NCBI RefSeq assembly: GCF_003052165.1
Contig: NZ_CP024869.1
Coordinates: 3,010,001 to 3,074,000 of the forward strand
Direction of reading: 5' to 3'
DNA: 64,000 nucleotides
From: Dietzia sp. JS16-p6b
GTDB lineage: Bacteria; Actinomycetota; Actinomycetes; Mycobacteriales; Mycobacteriaceae
In this document: positions 26,845 to 38,639 of the stretch, piece after piece
Numbering within the stretch: the first letter of the stretch is position 1
How the letters are laid out: each line of letters begins with the position of its first letter
The notes under the pieces: generated by a model
The model's input: only the letters and a program-made list of their open reading frames with translations
Databases searched by the model: none
What the model was told of the DNA's origin: nothing
Program-made: the position numbers and the translations under genes

Positions 26845-27958
26845 GCAGGACTGGGGTCTGGCGGACCGGTCCCGGTGGAACGCCGGCCGACGCGTGGAGG
26901 TGGGGATGCGCGTGGTGGTCCGTCGCCATCTGGAGGCCGGGCAGGGTTCGCACCTCTACACCGACGTCATCGGACACGTGGTCGCGCTGGATCCCGAACT
27001 CGTGGTGCGTCGCGAGTCGGGCGAGGAGGTGCGGATCCCCGATTCCGACATCGCGGTGCTCAAGGTGCTACCGCCCCGGCCGGTCCGGGCACGCGACGTC
27101 CGGGCGCACGAGTGGGCGGGTGCGTTGGCGTGGCCGGGCACGGACTTCGAGCTCGTCGACGGCTGGTTCTGCCGTGCCGGTGACGACTGGTCCTACCGCG
27201 GGAATTCGGCGGTCCCGGTGTTGCCGTGGGCCAGCTGCTCGGAGCTGGACGGGGTCCGCGACTGGTACGCGGCCCGCGGCCTGCCACTGCGCCTGGTGGC
27301 CGTGGACCGGCTCGTGGACGCCGACCGGATGCTGCTCGACGGTCGGCCGGTGGATCCCGCACGAGTGCGCGCGGACAGGGAACTCGTCCTGTGCACGGTC
27401 GACAGCCGCGAACTGCTGGAGCGCGTGGACGCCACCGTCCCCGCCGACGCCCGGCCCCCGGTGGTGTTGGCCGACTCCCCCGACGACGACTGGCTCGCGC
27501 TGTACCACGCCACCGCCGGTCTGGACCCCGACCGCGTCCGGCCCGCGATGCTGGCGACCGCGGGGCTGGCTGGGCCCGGGTCGGGCGGGACAGACCAGGG
27601 GCTGCCGGGCCCGGGCGGGCACGTGGTGTTCGCCCGCGTCGAGGACGACGGCGACCTGGCCGCCATCGCGCGGGGCGCCGTCACCACCGGGCCCGACGGG
27701 ACACCGCGCGTCGCGGTCTCGTGCGTGCAGACCGCCGACGCCCACCGCCGACGCGGGCTGGCCGAGGTCGTCACCGGCGCGCTCGTCGGGTGGGGCCGGT
27801 CGCTGGGCGCCGAGGAGTGCCACCTCCACGTCTTCGCCGACAACGCGGCCGGCCGCGGGCTGTGGGCCAAGCTCGGACTGGCCCCGCACCATTCGATGCG
27901 TCACCTCGTCGTCGTCGAGGGTTCCACTCCGCGGTCCACGCGATCCGACGCCGGGTAA
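26837..27958 (+). CDS. GNAT-family N-acetyltransferase (Rv0428c-like)
   Basis: 373 residues from GTG 26837, which overlaps the def stop in GTGGCTGA. The N-terminal 60 residues form an SH3-like barrel pattern ([10 protein letters not shown] ... [36 protein letters not shown]). The middle is less defined. The C-terminal third is the GNAT fold with acetyl-CoA motif [20 protein letters not shown] and the end motif [13 protein letters not shown]. It may acetylate a protein or small molecule; substrate unknown. Position between def and xthA matches mycobacteria. Confidence 0.9.
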   Translation: MAEQDWGLADRSRWNAGRRVEVGMRVVVRRHLEAGQGSHLYTDVIGHVVALDPELVVRRESGEEVRIPDSDIAVLKVLPPRPVRARDVRAHEWAGALAWPGTDFELVDGWFCRAGDDWSYRGNSAVPVLPWASCSELDGVRDWYAARGLPLRLVAVDRLVDADRMLLDGRPVDPARVRADRELVLCTVDSRELLERVDATVPADARPPVVLADSPDDDWLALYHATAGLDPDRVRPAMLATAGLAGPGSGGTDQGLPGPGGHVVFARVEDDGDLAAIARGAVTTGPDGTPRVAVSCVQTADAHRRRGLAEVVTGALVGWGRSLGAEECHLHVFADNAAGRGLWAKLGLAPHHSMRHLVVVEGSTPRSTRSDAG

Positions 27959-27971
27959 TAGACTGCTCGCC

Positions 27972-28772
27972 ATGCGCCTGGCCACCTGGAATGTCAACTC
28001 GATCAGAGCTCGACGGGACCGCGTCACGGCCTGGCTGGAACGCTCGGACGTCGACGTGCTGGCCATGCAGGAGACCAAGTGCAAGGACGACCAGTTCCCG
28101 CACGAGGCGTTCGAGGAGCTGGGATACCAGGTCGCCCACCACGGCCTGAGCCAGTGGAACGGCGTGGCCGTGGCCTCGCGGGTGGGGCTCGACGACGTCC
28201 GGTTGGGCTTCGACGACATGCCCGGTTTCCACAAGGACCCCGAGGTCACCCAGGATCCGGAGGCGCGCGCCATCTCCGCGGTGTGCGACGGCGTCCGCGT
28301 CTACAGTCTCTACGTCCCCAACGGCCGTGAACTGGCGGACCCTCACTACACCTACAAGCTCGAGTGGCTGGCCCGGCTCCGCGACCACGCCTCCGCCGAA
28401 CTCGCTGCCGACCCGGCCGCGCAGGTGGCGTTGGTGGGCGACTGGAACGTGGCACCGCACGACGAGGACGTGTGGGACATGGAGGTCTTCACCGGCAAGA
28501 CCCACGTCTCCGAGCCCGAACGCCAGGCCTTCGCGGCCTTCGACGGGGCGGGCTTTCGCGAGGTCACCCGCGAGTTCACCCCGGGCCCCGGCGTCTACAC
28601 CTATTGGGACTACACCCAGTTGCGCTTCCCCAAGAAGCAGGGCATGCGCATCGACTTCCAGCTGCACTCGCCGGAACTCGCATCGCGGGTGACCGGCGCG
28701 TTCATCGACCGCGAGGAACGCAAGGGCAAGGGCGCGTCCGACCACGCCCCGGTCGTCGTAGACCTCGACTAG
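27972..28772 (+). CDS. xthA: Exodeoxyribonuclease III (AP endonuclease)
   Basis: Base-excision repair enzyme cutting at abasic sites, Mg2+-dependent. 266 residues. Exonuclease-endonuclease-phosphatase motifs are complete: LATWNVNSIRARRD (Asn), AMQETKCKDDQ (metal Glu), SLYVPNGRE, VGDWNVAPHDEDV (catalytic Asp-x-Asn), MRIDFQLHS, and terminal SDHAPVVVDL with the Asp-His pair. Start ATG 27972, 13 bp after the GNAT stop; likely same operon as def. Confidence 0.96.
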   Translation: MRLATWNVNSIRARRDRVTAWLERSDVDVLAMQETKCKDDQFPHEAFEELGYQVAHHGLSQWNGVAVASRVGLDDVRLGFDDMPGFHKDPEVTQDPEARAISAVCDGVRVYSLYVPNGRELADPHYTYKLEWLARLRDHASAELAADPAAQVALVGDWNVAPHDEDVWDMEVFTGKTHVSEPERQAFAAFDGAGFREVTREFTPGPGVYTYWDYTQLRFPKKQGMRIDFQLHSPELASRVTGAFIDREERKGKGASDHAPVVVDLD

Positions 28773-28808
28773 CACCGCGACCCGGCCCACCACGAGGAGC
28801 CCGCACCG

Positions 28809-29702
28809 ATGTCCACGTTCCAACTCCGTCACTACATCGACCGCCTGCGCGCCGAGGGCTTCACCGTGCGCGACGACCACGGTGAGGACCCCGACCTCAT
28901 CGACATCGACGGCAGGGCCGTGGACACCTGGCGGGAGAACTACCCGTACGACCATCGGTTGGACCGCAACCAGTACGAGGTGGAGAAGTACCTCCTGCAG
29001 ATCGAGCTGCTCAAGTTCCAGAACTGGCAGGCCGAGTCGGGCCACCGGCACGTGATCGTGTTCGAGGGCCGGGACGCCGCCGGCAAGGGCGGGACCATCA
29101 AGCGGTTCACCGAGTACATCAACGTCCGGCAGGCCCGGGTGGTCGCGCTGATCAAACCCACCGAGACCGAGCTGTACCAGTGGTACTTCCAGCGCTACAT
29201 CAGCCACCTGCCCACCCGCGGCGAGCTGGTCATGTTCGATCGCTCCTGGTACAACCGGGCCGGTGTCGAGCGGGTGATGGGGTTCTGCACGGACGCCCAG
29301 TACTCCACGTTCATGGAGCAGGCGCCCATGTTCGAGAAGATGTTGGTGGACTCGGGCATCGGCCTGACGAAGTTCTGGTTCTCCGTCACCAAGGAGGAGC
29401 AGAAGACCCGGTTCGCGATCCGGCAGCTCGACCCGGTCCGTCGGTGGAAGCTCTCCCCGATGGACCTGGAATCACTCGACAAGTGGGACCTGTACACCGC
29501 CGCCAAGGAGGAGATGTTCCGGCGCACCGACACCGACTGGGCCCCCTGGATCACCATCAAGTCCAACGACAAGAAGCGGGCGCGCATCAACGCCATGCGC
29601 TACTTCCTCCACCAGTTCGACTATCCGGAGAAGGACCCCCAGGTGGTGTTCGACCCTGACCCGAAGATCGTCCGCCGCGCCAGGGACGCCGTCGGGGACT
29701 GA
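28809..29702 (+). CDS. ppk2: Polyphosphate kinase 2
   Basis: Transfers phosphate between polyphosphate and nucleotides, mainly making GTP or ATP from the diphosphate in the class I enzymes. 297 residues, the class I single-domain size. Walker A GRDAAGKGGTIKR (about residue 93), Walker B FDRSWYNRAGVERVMGF (about 143), and lid region TKEEQKTRFAIRQLDPVRRWKLSPMD are clear. Start ATG 28809 has a GAGGAG site. Lies 36 bp after xthA. In some corynebacteria a ppk2 gene is reported near the porin-groEL locus; here it is about 18 kb away. Confidence 0.96.
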   Translation: MSTFQLRHYIDRLRAEGFTVRDDHGEDPDLIDIDGRAVDTWRENYPYDHRLDRNQYEVEKYLLQIELLKFQNWQAESGHRHVIVFEGRDAAGKGGTIKRFTEYINVRQARVVALIKPTETELYQWYFQRYISHLPTRGELVMFDRSWYNRAGVERVMGFCTDAQYSTFMEQAPMFEKMLVDSGIGLTKFWFSVTKEEQKTRFAIRQLDPVRRWKLSPMDLESLDKWDLYTAAKEEMFRRTDTDWAPWITIKSNDKKRARINAMRYFLHQFDYPEKDPQVVFDPDPKIVRRARDAVGD

Positions 29703-29777
29703 CTGAGCCCGCGAAGGACGCACCCGCGCACACGACCCGTCGGGAATGTCCGGGCGCCGGCGCGCATTGCACCGGGT

Positions 29778-30194
29778 ATGAGTCACACCAATGATCCGGC
29801 CGTTGTCAGACGTCTGCTCTCGGACCGCGGGCGCTGGGCGGTCGTGGGCCTGTCGGCGAACACCGGACGGACCGCGCACAGGATCGCCGCCTATGTCCGC
29901 AACCTGGGTCACGAGATAGTGCCGGTTCATCCCAGGGCTGAGACGGTCCACGGTCAGCAGGGATACCCGGATCTCGCGTCGGTACCCGGCGAGATCGATG
30001 TGGTCGACGTCTTTGTCAACTCGGCGCTCGCGGGCGACGTCGTGGACCAGGCGATCGCCCGGGGCGCGAAGGCGGTCTGGCTCCAGCTGGGTGTGATAGA
30101 CGAGGCCGCGGCCCAGCGCGCTGCCGATGCGGGGCTGGACGTGGTGATGGACGCCTGCCCGGCCATCGAGGCGCCGCTTCTGGGCCTCGCCTGA
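29778..30194 (+). CDS. CoA-binding domain protein (YccU-like)
   Basis: 138 residues forming a single Rossmann-like CoA_binding domain: RWAVVGLSANTGRTAHRIAAYVRNLGHEIVPVHPRAETVHGQQGYPDL near the N-terminus, then VDVFVNSALAGDVVDQAIARGAKAVWLQLGV and DVVMDACPAIEAPLL at the end. These small proteins bind CoA in structural studies but have no settled function. Normal length; the ATG at 29778 is the natural start. Confidence 0.9.
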   Translation: MSHTNDPAVVRRLLSDRGRWAVVGLSANTGRTAHRIAAYVRNLGHEIVPVHPRAETVHGQQGYPDLASVPGEIDVVDVFVNSALAGDVVDQAIARGAKAVWLQLGVIDEAAAQRAADAGLDVVMDACPAIEAPLLGLA

Positions 30195-30234
30195 GCGAGA
30201 GCACCCGCCGTGGCGGGAACGGCCCGCCCGCAGG

Positions 30235-30690
30235 TCAGAACCCGCTGGCGCTCAGCCCGATCATGGCGAAGATGAAGGCGAAGTAGAGCACGATGAGCAG
30301 GGCGAAGAGGCCGAGCGAGATGAGGCCGAGCTTCTTGGCTGACGCGCTCGCCGCTTCGGCCTCCGCGTGGTGACCGGCCGCCCACAGCGGGTAGACGTCC
30401 GAGGCCCGGGTCATCGCGACGAATGCGAGCGGCCAGAAGAACAGGATCGAGGCCACCGCCCAACCGATGTTCGACGGGGGGCCCGGCCGTGCGGCTCCGG
30501 GGGACCCGGTGAACCCCCCGGGGGTCTGGGCCCCGTAACCCGGGTGCTGGCCATACGACGACGCGCCCTGCCCGTATGTCGGGCCCTGGCCGTAGCTCTG
30601 GTCCTGCCAGTAACCGGACTCCTGCCCGGGGGTCTGGCCGGCCCCGTACGGGGAGTCGGAGGAGGAACCGGGGTAGCTCGGATTCGTCAT
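30235..30690 (-). CDS. CD225/dispanin-type membrane protein
   Basis: 151 residues. N-terminal 65 residues are a Tyr/Gly/Gln/Pro-rich disordered region with repeats of GQGPTYGQG style. The rest has two membrane segments: NIGWAVASILFFWPLAFVAMTRASDVYPLWAAG, with the re-entrant FFWPL helix and following conserved Ala/Ser/Val pattern of the CD225/dispanin (IFITM) superfamily, then LISLGLFALLIVLYFAFIFAMIGL. Such proteins with low-complexity tails are common in actinobacteria; function unknown, possibly membrane shaping. Overlaps nothing; stop faces the CoA-binding gene. Confidence 0.85.
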   Translation of the reverse strand: MTNPSYPGSSSDSPYGAGQTPGQESGYWQDQSYGQGPTYGQGASSYGQHPGYGAQTPGGFTGSPGAARPGPPSNIGWAVASILFFWPLAFVAMTRASDVYPLWAAGHHAEAEAASASAKKLGLISLGLFALLIVLYFAFIFAMIGLSASGF

Positions 30691-30739
30691 GCCCGAATCG
30701 TATCCCCGAACGTGGGCTCCCTGAAACACCCTTCCCGGG

Positions 30740-31036
30740 TCAGCGGGGGGCCACGAGGAGCTGGTACTCGGGGAAGCGGACGAGGAACCGGCGGACGTAG
30801 CTGCACACCGGGCGGATCTTGTGCCCGTCCAGACGCATCCGGGTGAGGACCAGACTGACCAGCAGTCGAGCGATGCCCTGCTGTCCGAAATGCTCCTCGA
30901 TGACGGTGTGGAGAAGGATGTAGACGTCGCCGTCCTTCTCGTACCCCACCAGACCCATGAAGGTCTCGCCGTCCCACAGTTCGAACCGGTCTCTATCGGT
31001 GTTGTGGACCAGCACCAGTGACTCCACTCGGGACAT
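30740..31036 (-). CDS. Small GNAT-like acetyltransferase (YidJ/Gtn family)
   Basis: 98 residues from ATG 31036 (an ATG 10 codons upstream has no ribosome site). The pattern RFELWDGETFMGLVGYEKDGDVYILLHTVIEEHFGQQGIARLLVSLVL followed by IRPVCSYVRRFLVRFPEY matches the minimal PF14542-type N-acetyltransferases, with the acetyl-CoA loop FGQQGIARLL and the C-x-Y active region. Substrate unknown. It diverges from thiC. Confidence 0.88.
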   Translation of the reverse strand: MSRVESLVLVHNTDRDRFELWDGETFMGLVGYEKDGDVYILLHTVIEEHFGQQGIARLLVSLVLTRMRLDGHKIRPVCSYVRRFLVRFPEYQLLVAPR

Positions 31037-31117
31037 GGGACTCCTTCGGCAGGGTGTGTTCCACACCCGATGCTACTCGCCGGGGTACGCTCGCCCGGCA
31101 CAATTTCATACTCGTCC

Positions 31118-32923
<1,806 letters not shown>

Positions 32924-32938
32924 CGGGCCGACCCGCCC

Positions 32939-32974
32939 GTGAGACGTGTGACGCGGCGGCGTCACACGTCTCAC
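32939..32974. terminator. Terminator between thiC and the ABC transporter
   Basis: A perfect 16-bp stem, GTGAGACGTGTGACGC at 32939-32954 with 32959-32974, 4-nt loop. Lies between convergent genes, so likely bidirectional. Confidence 0.88.
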
Positions 32975-32987
32975 GCGGCACGTCCCC

Positions 32988-33752
32988 TCAGGCGTCGCGG
33001 CGCAGGGTGATGACGAGGCCCAGCGCCCACAACGCCACGCAGACCCCGGCGTACCAGGCGAAGGCCGGCCATTCGCCCCACGTGATGAACCCGCGGACGG
33101 ACTCGCCCTGGGTCCAGTAGTCGCCGTTGGCGAACGGCATCCAGGCGGCGATGTCCTGCCCCACCCGGGGGATCAGCGAGACCATGCCCTCGAGGGCCAG
33201 CGTCCACACCAGGAACAACGAGATGGTGCCGGCGGCGTTGCGCATGATGTGCGCCAGGCCCATCACGGCGAGGGTGCCCAGTGCGGCGTAGACGGGGAAC
33301 CGCACGAGGTATCTCAGGCCGTCGCCGGAGAACGGGGTCCACGAGTCCAGTCCGGACAGTGCGCCCGCCACCAGCATCGCGATCACCACAGCGACCGCGG
33401 TCACGACCATGGACAGCACCGTGAACAGCACCGTCTTGGCCACTATGGCAGGCCACCGCGACGGCGTGGCCAGGAACGTGGCCTTGTTCGTGTGGAACCG
33501 GTACTCGCCGGTCACGGCGACGATCGCGGCGATCCACGCCAGGATCACCGTGAACGCGCTGACCCCCAGTATCGCGAACAGCGGGTCGCTTCCGCCGCCG
33601 GGCGCCCCGGCCACCGGCTCCCCGGACGAGGTCTGCTCGAACTGGCCGATGATCGCGGCGAGGCCGACGGCGAGCACGACTCCCAGCCCGTAGAGCCAGT
33701 AGGCGCTCTTGGTGGTGGTGGCCTTGATCCACTCGGACTTCAACAGGTTCAT
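32988..33752 (-). CDS. ABC transporter permease (ABC-2 type)
   Basis: 254 residues with six predicted membrane segments, beginning MNLLKSEWIKATTTKSAYW, a common start of ABC-2 export permeases. Two long hydrophilic loops. The ATG overlaps the stop of the upstream ATPase gene in ATGA, so the two form one transporter. Substrate unknown; related systems export antimicrobial peptides or act in resistance. Confidence 0.88.
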   Translation of the reverse strand: MNLLKSEWIKATTTKSAYWLYGLGVVLAVGLAAIIGQFEQTSSGEPVAGAPGGGSDPLFAILGVSAFTVILAWIAAIVAVTGEYRFHTNKATFLATPSRWPAIVAKTVLFTVLSMVVTAVAVVIAMLVAGALSGLDSWTPFSGDGLRYLVRFPVYAALGTLAVMGLAHIMRNAAGTISLFLVWTLALEGMVSLIPRVGQDIAAWMPFANGDYWTQGESVRGFITWGEWPAFAWYAGVCVALWALGLVITLRRDA

Positions 33753-34663
33753 CGGGTGGTCTCCTGACCGTGGTACTCGACGTCCTGGTCGGTGAGCGCC
33801 ATGAAGGCCTCCTCGAGCGACGCCCGCTTCTCGTGCAGTTCGTGGACGGTGATCCCCAGGCTCGCGGCGAGGTCACCGACCCGGGGTGCCGGCAGCCCCT
33901 CGATGAGGAACACCCCCTCCGCGGGGTCGAAGGTGGCGTTGATCCCCTCCTCCCGGGCCGCGGCCGTGAACTCCTCGACGTGCGGCGTCCGGAGCAGGAC
34001 CGATGACCGCGCGGCGGAGAGGAACTCCTCGACGGACGTCTGGGCGCGGAGGACCCCCCGGCCGATGACGACGAGATCCTGGGCCGTCTGAGCCATCTCC
34101 GACAACAGATGGCTAGAGACGAGCACCGTCCGGCCCTCGGCGGCCCGGGCGTGCATGAAACGGCGGATCCAGAGGATTCCCTCGGGGTCGAGTCCGTTGA
34201 CCGGTTCGTCGAACAGCAACACCTCGGGATCGCCGAGCATGGCGGTGGCCAGACCGAGCCGTTGCCGCATGCCCAGGGAGTAGCCACCCACCTTGCGGCC
34301 GGCCACCTCGGTCAGGCCGACCAGTGACAGCACCTCGTCGACGCGACTGTCGGGCAGTCCGCCCGCGGCGGCGATCATCCTCAGGTGCGATCGCGCGGAC
34401 CGGTTGGCGTGGGTCCACGACGCGTCGAGCAGGCACCCGACGGTGCGGATGGGATCCGCGAGCCTCCGGTACGGCTGGCCGTTGATCAGCGCCTCACCCG
34501 ACGTGGGGGTGTCCAGACCGACGATCATCCTCATCGTGGTGGACTTCCCGGCACCGTTCGGGCCGAGGAATCCGGTGACGACGCCAGGCCGCACCACGAA
34601 GCTGAGGTCCTCGACCGCCGTAGCGGCGCCGAAGCGTTTGGTGAGATTGCGTACCTCGATCAT
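33749..34663 (-). CDS. ABC transporter ATPase (exporter, BcrA/CcmA-type)
   Basis: 304 residues from ATG 34663. Nucleotide-binding domain complete: Walker A GFLGPNGAGKSTTM, Q-loop region VGCLLDASW, signature YSLGMRQRLGLA, Walker B VLLFDEPVNGLDP, H-loop VLVSSHLLSEM. The signature has SLGMR rather than LSGGQ, as in bacitracin-type exporters. The C-terminal 85 residues are the accessory region usual in this class. First gene of a two-gene operon; diverges from the DUF1707 gene, whose LiaF-like domain is often linked to cell-wall stress. Confidence 0.93.
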   Translation of the reverse strand: MIEVRNLTKRFGAATAVEDLSFVVRPGVVTGFLGPNGAGKSTTMRMIVGLDTPTSGEALINGQPYRRLADPIRTVGCLLDASWTHANRSARSHLRMIAAAGGLPDSRVDEVLSLVGLTEVAGRKVGGYSLGMRQRLGLATAMLGDPEVLLFDEPVNGLDPEGILWIRRFMHARAAEGRTVLVSSHLLSEMAQTAQDLVVIGRGVLRAQTSVEEFLSAARSSVLLRTPHVEEFTAAAREEGINATFDPAEGVFLIEGLPAPRVGDLAASLGITVHELHEKRASLEEAFMALTDQDVEYHGQETTR

Positions 34664-34749
34664 GTGCTCCAGTGTGCCTGCCGTGGTCCGCATCGCGGGT
34701 TCCTCCCACTCGGTTCCCGCCCAGGTGTGTCAGGGCTTACTCTCGAAGC

Positions 34750-35400
34750 ATGGACGACGCGCGAGACGATCACGGCCCTGAACTCCCGTCGATCCGCGCC
34801 TCGGACCACGAGCGGGAGGCGACGGCGAGATTCCTCCAGCAGTCCTACTCGGAGGGGCGGTTGACCCTGGCGGAGTTCGACGAGCGCACCACCAAGGCGT
34901 ACGGGGCACTGTTCCAGTCCGACCTGGCCGAGCTCACCCGCGACCTCTCCCCCGCCCGCGGCGACGGCGGGTCCCGGCCCGGGGTCCATCACGATGAGGC
35001 GCCCGCGAGGAGGGTCACCGGTGGAACCGGTCCGTCGTCGTCACTGGCGTTCATGGGCGGATGCGAACGCAAGGGCGCGTGGACGGTTCCCGCCGAGCAC
35101 ACGGCGTTCGCCGTGATGGGCGGGGTCGAACTGGACCTACGCCAGGCCTCTCTGCAGGCGCACGAGACCACGATCCGCGCGTTCGCGATCATGGGCGGGG
35201 TCGAGATCTACGTGCCGGACGACATCCACGTCGTGGTCGAGGGCCTCGGTCTGATGGGCGGATTCGGCGAGGAGGCCGGCAGGTGGAAGCCCGACCCCCG
35301 CCCGGTGCGGCAGGCCTCTCCGGGCGCCCCGGTCGTGCGGGTCACGGGGCTCGCGCTCATGGGCGGCGTGGAGGTGCGCAGGGTTCCCCGGACCCGCTGA
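34750..35400 (+). CDS. DUF1707 protein with LiaF-like C-terminal domain
   Basis: 216 residues. N-terminal about 55 residues are DUF1707: IRASDHEREATARFLQQSYSEGRLTLAEFDERTTKAYGA. The C-terminal half has repeated short beta motifs FMGGCERKG, VMGGVELDL, IMGGVEIYV, LMGGFGEEAG and LMGGVEVRR, the beta-helix pattern of LiaF/cell-wall-active antibiotic response domains. No membrane segment, so it may be soluble or membrane-associated. Divergence from an ABC exporter fits an envelope-stress role, but this is inference. Confidence 0.88.
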   Translation: MDDARDDHGPELPSIRASDHEREATARFLQQSYSEGRLTLAEFDERTTKAYGALFQSDLAELTRDLSPARGDGGSRPGVHHDEAPARRVTGGTGPSSSLAFMGGCERKGAWTVPAEHTAFAVMGGVELDLRQASLQAHETTIRAFAIMGGVEIYVPDDIHVVVEGLGLMGGFGEEAGRWKPDPRPVRQASPGAPVVRVTGLALMGGVEVRRVPRTR

Positions 35401-35460
35401 TCGTGCCCGTGCCCCGACGACGGAGCACGGAGCCGCCGGCGACCCGTCGGTCACTCGGCG

Positions 35461-36505
<1,045 letters not shown>

Positions 36506-36582
36506 GGGGCCTCCTGCGGCACGGTCGTGACGTCCCGGGGTGGTGACGTGTGACCCCAGCGTAGTGGTCGTTGCCGGAGACC

Positions 36583-37797
36583 TCATCCGCGAGCGAACCG
36601 GCCCGGCACGGCGGCGTGCGCAGCCCGGGGAACCGACTCGCCCCGCACGAGCGCAGAGACCGTCGCGGCGGTCACCGGGGTGAGCGCGATGCCGTTGCGG
36701 CCGTGCCCGGTGGCGTGGATGAGGCGCGGGTCCGCGGGGTCGGCGCCGAGGAACGGCAGGTTGTCCGGCGACATCGGCCGGAGCCCGGCGGTCGCCTCGG
36801 CCAACTCGTACTCGCCGATGCCGGGGAAGATCGTCTCGGCGTCGGCGAGCAGGTCGCGGACCCCGGCGACGGTGACCTGCCGGTCGTCGCCGTGTTCGTA
36901 CTGAGTGGCGCCCACGACCAGGCCGCCGTCGCGTGGGACCAGGTAGAGCGGCCGCCCGCGGACGAACGCCCGCACCACCCCTCGGGGCGGGTCCTCACAG
37001 CCGGGCCGGGTGCGCAGCCGGAGCACTTCACCCTTGACCGGGCGCACCGGCAGTCCCGCCAGGTCGGCGGACCCGGAACCCGCGGCCAGGACGATGCGGT
37101 CCGCGTCGACGTCGTCGATCGAGGTCACCGCGCTGCGCACCCACCTCACGCCCTCGGCGCGGCAGGCGCGGGCCAGGGCGGCCAGCAGGACGCGGTTGTC
37201 GACGGCCCCCTCGGAGTCCATCCGATAGGCGGCGCGGGCGACGCGGGCCAGGGACGGTTCCGCCTCCCGCAGCTCCCGCCGGGTGACCCGGCGCAGGTCG
37301 GCATCGGTGATACCGCGGCCCGGATACGAGGCGGAACCCGGACGCGGGGCGGGGCCGTCAGGAGCGGGGTCCGGCTGACGGGCGGCCCAGTCCATGGCCA
37401 TGTCGAGGTCCCGGGCGTCGGCCTCGTCCACGGCCAGCATGTGGGTGCGGGTGGCGGTCCGGAGGGGAGGGCCGGGCGGGACGTGGGGTTCCAGGGCGCT
37501 GAGCATCTCCGGCCAGCGACGGAGCGAGTCCACTCCGAGGGCGAACACCGCCTCCTCCCCCGGCCAGGCCTCGCTGAACGGGGCGAGCATGCCGCCGGCC
37601 ACCCACGCCGCGGCAGAGGAGGGCACCCCGTCGGGGCCGGAGTCGTCAGGCTCGTGGATCACCACCTCCGCGACCAGCCTGGTCCTGGCGGCCGACCACG
37701 CGCAGGCCAGCCCGATCACCGAACCGCCGATCACGACGAGGCGACGGGTGCCGATGCTCGGGACGGGAGGTCCGGTATCGGGAGTCACGTCGTTCAC
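36583..37797 (-). CDS. thiO: Glycine oxidase ThiO
   Basis: FAD-dependent oxidase making dehydroglycine for thiazole synthesis. N-terminal FAD motif [18 protein letters not shown], central substrate domain, and C-terminal [19 protein letters not shown] 37797 gives 404 residues with 15 residues before the Rossmann motif; an ATG at 37830 would overlap thiE and is less likely. With thiE it forms a divergent pair only 31 bp apart, suggesting leaderless or near-leaderless transcripts. No TPP riboswitch is seen here. Confidence 0.93.
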   Translation of the reverse strand: MNDVTPDTGPPVPSIGTRRLVVIGGSVIGLACAWSAARTRLVAEVVIHEPDDSGPDGVPSSAAAWVAGGMLAPFSEAWPGEEAVFALGVDSLRRWPEMLSALEPHVPPGPPLRTATRTHMLAVDEADARDLDMAMDWAARQPDPAPDGPAPRPGSASYPGRGITDADLRRVTRRELREAEPSLARVARAAYRMDSEGAVDNRVLLAALARACRAEGVRWVRSAVTSIDDVDADRIVLAAGSGSADLAGLPVRPVKGEVLRLRTRPGCEDPPRGVVRAFVRGRPLYLVPRDGGLVVGATQYEHGDDRQVTVAGVRDLLADAETIFPGIGEYELAEATAGLRPMSPDNLPFLGADPADPRLIHATGHGRNGIALTPVTAATVSALVRGESVPRAAHAAVPGRFARG

Positions 37798-37828
37798 CCT
37801 AGTGGGGCCATCGCCTACGGTTACGCAC

Positions 37829-38554
37829 ATGACCGCCCGCGCCGATCGACTCCGCTCCCGCCTCGCAGATGCCCGGCTCTACCTCTGCATCGACGCGCGA
37901 CGACACCTCGACGAGCAGGCGCGCGCGCAGGGGTGGTCCGGCGACTTTCCAGCGCTGCGTAGGGACGTCGCCGCAGCGCTGGCCGGAGGTGTGGACATCG
38001 TGCAGCTCCGGGACAAGAACTCTCCCGGCGAGCGCGACGGCGGGCCGCTGGAGGCCGCGCACGAACTGCGGGCCCTGGCGGTGATGCGCGAGGCGTGCGA
38101 CTCGCACGAGGCGCTGCTGGCGGTCAACGACCGGGCCGACGTGGCGGCGGCGTCGGGGGCGGACGTGCTGCACCTGGGGCAGGACGACCTGCCCGTGGAG
38201 TGGGCGCGCCGCGTGGCCGGAGAGGACGTGGTGATCGGCCTGTCGTGCCACGCCCCGGGAGAGGTCGACGCGGCGGCCGGCAACCCACTCGTGGACTACT
38301 TCTGCACCGGTCCTGTGTGGCCCACCCCGACCAAACCCGGCCGCCATGCCCCGGGCCTGGACCTGGTGAGGCACGCGGCCGCGCGAGGAGCCCGCCCCCG
38401 CGGCACGCCCTGGTTCGCCATCGGCGGGATCGACCGCCGGAACCTGACCGAGGTACTGGCAGCGGGAGCGCGACGGGTGGTGGTGGTCCGCGCGATCACC
38501 GAGGCGGCCGACCCCACTGCGGCGGCGCGCGCGCTCCGCGCCGAACTGCGCTGA
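37829..38554 (+). CDS. thiE: Thiamine phosphate synthase
   Basis: Joins HMP-PP and thiazole phosphate. 241 residues, TIM barrel: [15 protein letters not shown] (pyrophosphate-binding), [58 protein letters not shown], and the phosphate loop [28 protein letters not shown]. Slightly long because of about 20 extra N-terminal residues ([20 protein letters not shown]). ATG 37829 has no clear ribosome site, consistent with leaderless expression. Confidence 0.95.
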   Translation: MTARADRLRSRLADARLYLCIDARRHLDEQARAQGWSGDFPALRRDVAAALAGGVDIVQLRDKNSPGERDGGPLEAAHELRALAVMREACDSHEALLAVNDRADVAAASGADVLHLGQDDLPVEWARRVAGEDVVIGLSCHAPGEVDAAAGNPLVDYFCTGPVWPTPTKPGRHAPGLDLVRHAAARGARPRGTPWFAIGGIDRRNLTEVLAAGARRVVVVRAITEAADPTAAARALRAELR

Positions 38555-38639
38555 CACGACGCGTCGAGGTAGCCCCGGCAGCCCCCGGGGGAACCCCGGT
38601 CAGCCGACGAGCACACTGTCACCCGGCCGGCGTCCCACC

